Assembly: GCA_021804825.1 (NCBI GenBank)
Contig: JAJZGX010000016.1
Location: 1-36,370, forward strand
DNA: 36,370 nt
Direction of reading: 5' to 3'
Origin: Pseudomonadota bacterium
GTDB lineage: Bacteria > Pseudomonadota > Alphaproteobacteria > Rhizobiales > Beijerinckiaceae
How positions within the stretch are numbered: position 1 is the first letter of the stretch; each line of letters starts with the position of its first letter. The notes beneath the pieces were generated by a model that saw only the letters and a program-made list of their open reading frames with translations, did no database searches and had not been told where the DNA came from. Shown here one piece after another: positions 35,748 through 36,370 of the stretch. The translations under genes were made by a program, and so were the position numbers.

Positions 35748-36370
35748 TTACCAACGCAGTGCCGTCATCGCCAGATGCGGCGTCTCGTCGTGCTGCGCCA
35801 AAAAGCCGTCAAGCCTCGCGGCATTCAGCGGGCCACCGCCCGCCGGATGCAACTCATCGCGGTGAATGCCCCCGGTGACCAGCAGCCCGGTGATCTTCTG
35901 CCGGATGGCACCGCGCATGTCGGTGGCAATGGCATCGCCCACCGCCAGAACCCGCGGCGCCGCCTGCCGCGCCCCAGCTGCCCGCGCCAGACCAAGTGCC
36001 GCCTGATAGATCGGTGCATGTGGTTTCCCGGCATAGCGCACTTCGCCGCCGAGTTGCTCATAATTCTCGCCAAGGGCTCCCGCGCAATAAAGCAGCGTCT
36101 CGCCGCGATGCACGATAATATCGGGGTTGGCGCAGATCATCACCAGATTGCGCGCCCGCATGGCACTCAGCGTCGTCTCATAATCATCCGGCGTTTCGGT
36201 CTCATCGTCGAAAAGCCCGGAGCAAACGACATAATCTGCCTGATCCAGCGGCACGCGTTGCGGCGCTGCCCCGGTCTGGCGCGCCACTTCGTCATAAAGC
36301 GCCAAATCACGATCAGGGCCGATGTGGTGGACCTTGGCATCGCCCATTTCGGCGATCAACCCAACCGTGA
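35748..36370 (-). CDS. class IIA HAD-superfamily hydrolase (5' part outside window)
   Basis: The visible 207 codons are the C-terminal part of a TIGR01459-like HAD phosphatase. The class IIA cap domain (DYVVCSGLFDDETETPDDY, NPDIIVHRGETLLYCAGAL) is followed by motif III Lys (AGKPHAPIYQAAL) and motif IV (VLAVGDAIATDMRGA). The N-terminal DxDG nucleophile motif lies beyond the right edge; the frame stays open to base 36370. The substrate is unknown. In related bacteria this gene commonly neighbours ribF; here maoC and the response regulator lie between. Confidence 0.9.
   Translation of the reverse strand, partial: TVGLIAEMGDAKVHHIGPDRDLALYDEVARQTGAAPQRVPLDQADYVVCSGLFDDETETPDDYETTLSAMRARNLVMICANPDIIVHRGETLLYCAGALGENYEQLGGEVRYAGKPHAPIYQAALGLARAAGARQAAPRVLAVGDAIATDMRGAIRQKITGLLVTGGIHRDELHPAGGGPLNAARLDGFLAQHDETPHLAMTALRW

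Overview
The window is a compact ribosomal-protein / RNA-polymerase supercluster from an alphaproteobacterium, most likely of the Hyphomicrobiales (Rhizobiales). The call rests on gene order (rplKAJL-rpoBC-rpsLG-fusA-tuf-rpsJ...secY-adk-rpsM-rpsK-rpoA-rplQ with no rpmJ or infA), a short LID-less adenylate kinase, a 101-residue S14, Bradyrhizobium-like EF-G and RpoC N-termini, and folate-type TrmFO. Genus cannot be fixed from the sequence alone. No mobile element, CRISPR array, tRNA or rRNA gene was seen.

Layout. Bases 1-95 may hold the 3' end of a + strand gene. Bases 96-660 hold an AT-rich regulatory stretch, a small DUF1127 gene (398-553) and a structured 3' untranslated region that ends in a very strong terminator. 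Then come trmFO (693-2108) and an SMP-30/gluconolactonase-like gene with a TTG start (2217-3140). A terminator at 3161-3191 closes the opposite-strand ribosomal cluster. From 33409 down to 3215, 39 genes lie on the minus strand: rplK-rplA, rplJ-rplL-rpoB-rpoC, then rpsL-rpsG-fusA-tuf, and the S10, spc and alpha operons ending at rplQ. Beyond 33595 are ribF, a MaoC-like hydratase, a divergent single-domain response regulator (+ strand) and the 3' part of a class IIA HAD hydrolase that runs off the window.

How it works together. The minus-strand block supplies 28 ribosomal proteins (17 large- and 11 small-subunit, counting L7/L12 once), the alpha, beta and beta' subunits of RNA polymerase, EF-G, EF-Tu, SecY and adenylate kinase. 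Many genes overlap by 1-8 bases (ATGA, TAATG), so translation is probably coupled. Two promoters stand out, before rplK and before rpsL; they share the same -10 and start region. Structured spacers (rplA/rplJ, rplJ start, rplL/rpoB, rpoC/rpsL, tuf/rpsJ, rplO/secY) are the likely control points.

Most of the window is ordinary housekeeping DNA. The observations most worth checking are a candidate 3'UTR-derived small RNA with an anti-Shine-Dalgarno loop after the DUF1127 gene, an intrinsic-terminator structure inside the spc operon before secY, the matched rplK/rpsL promoters, a hairpin holding part of the rplJ ribosome binding site, and the unusual ribF|rplK junction that lacks secE-nusG and ileS.
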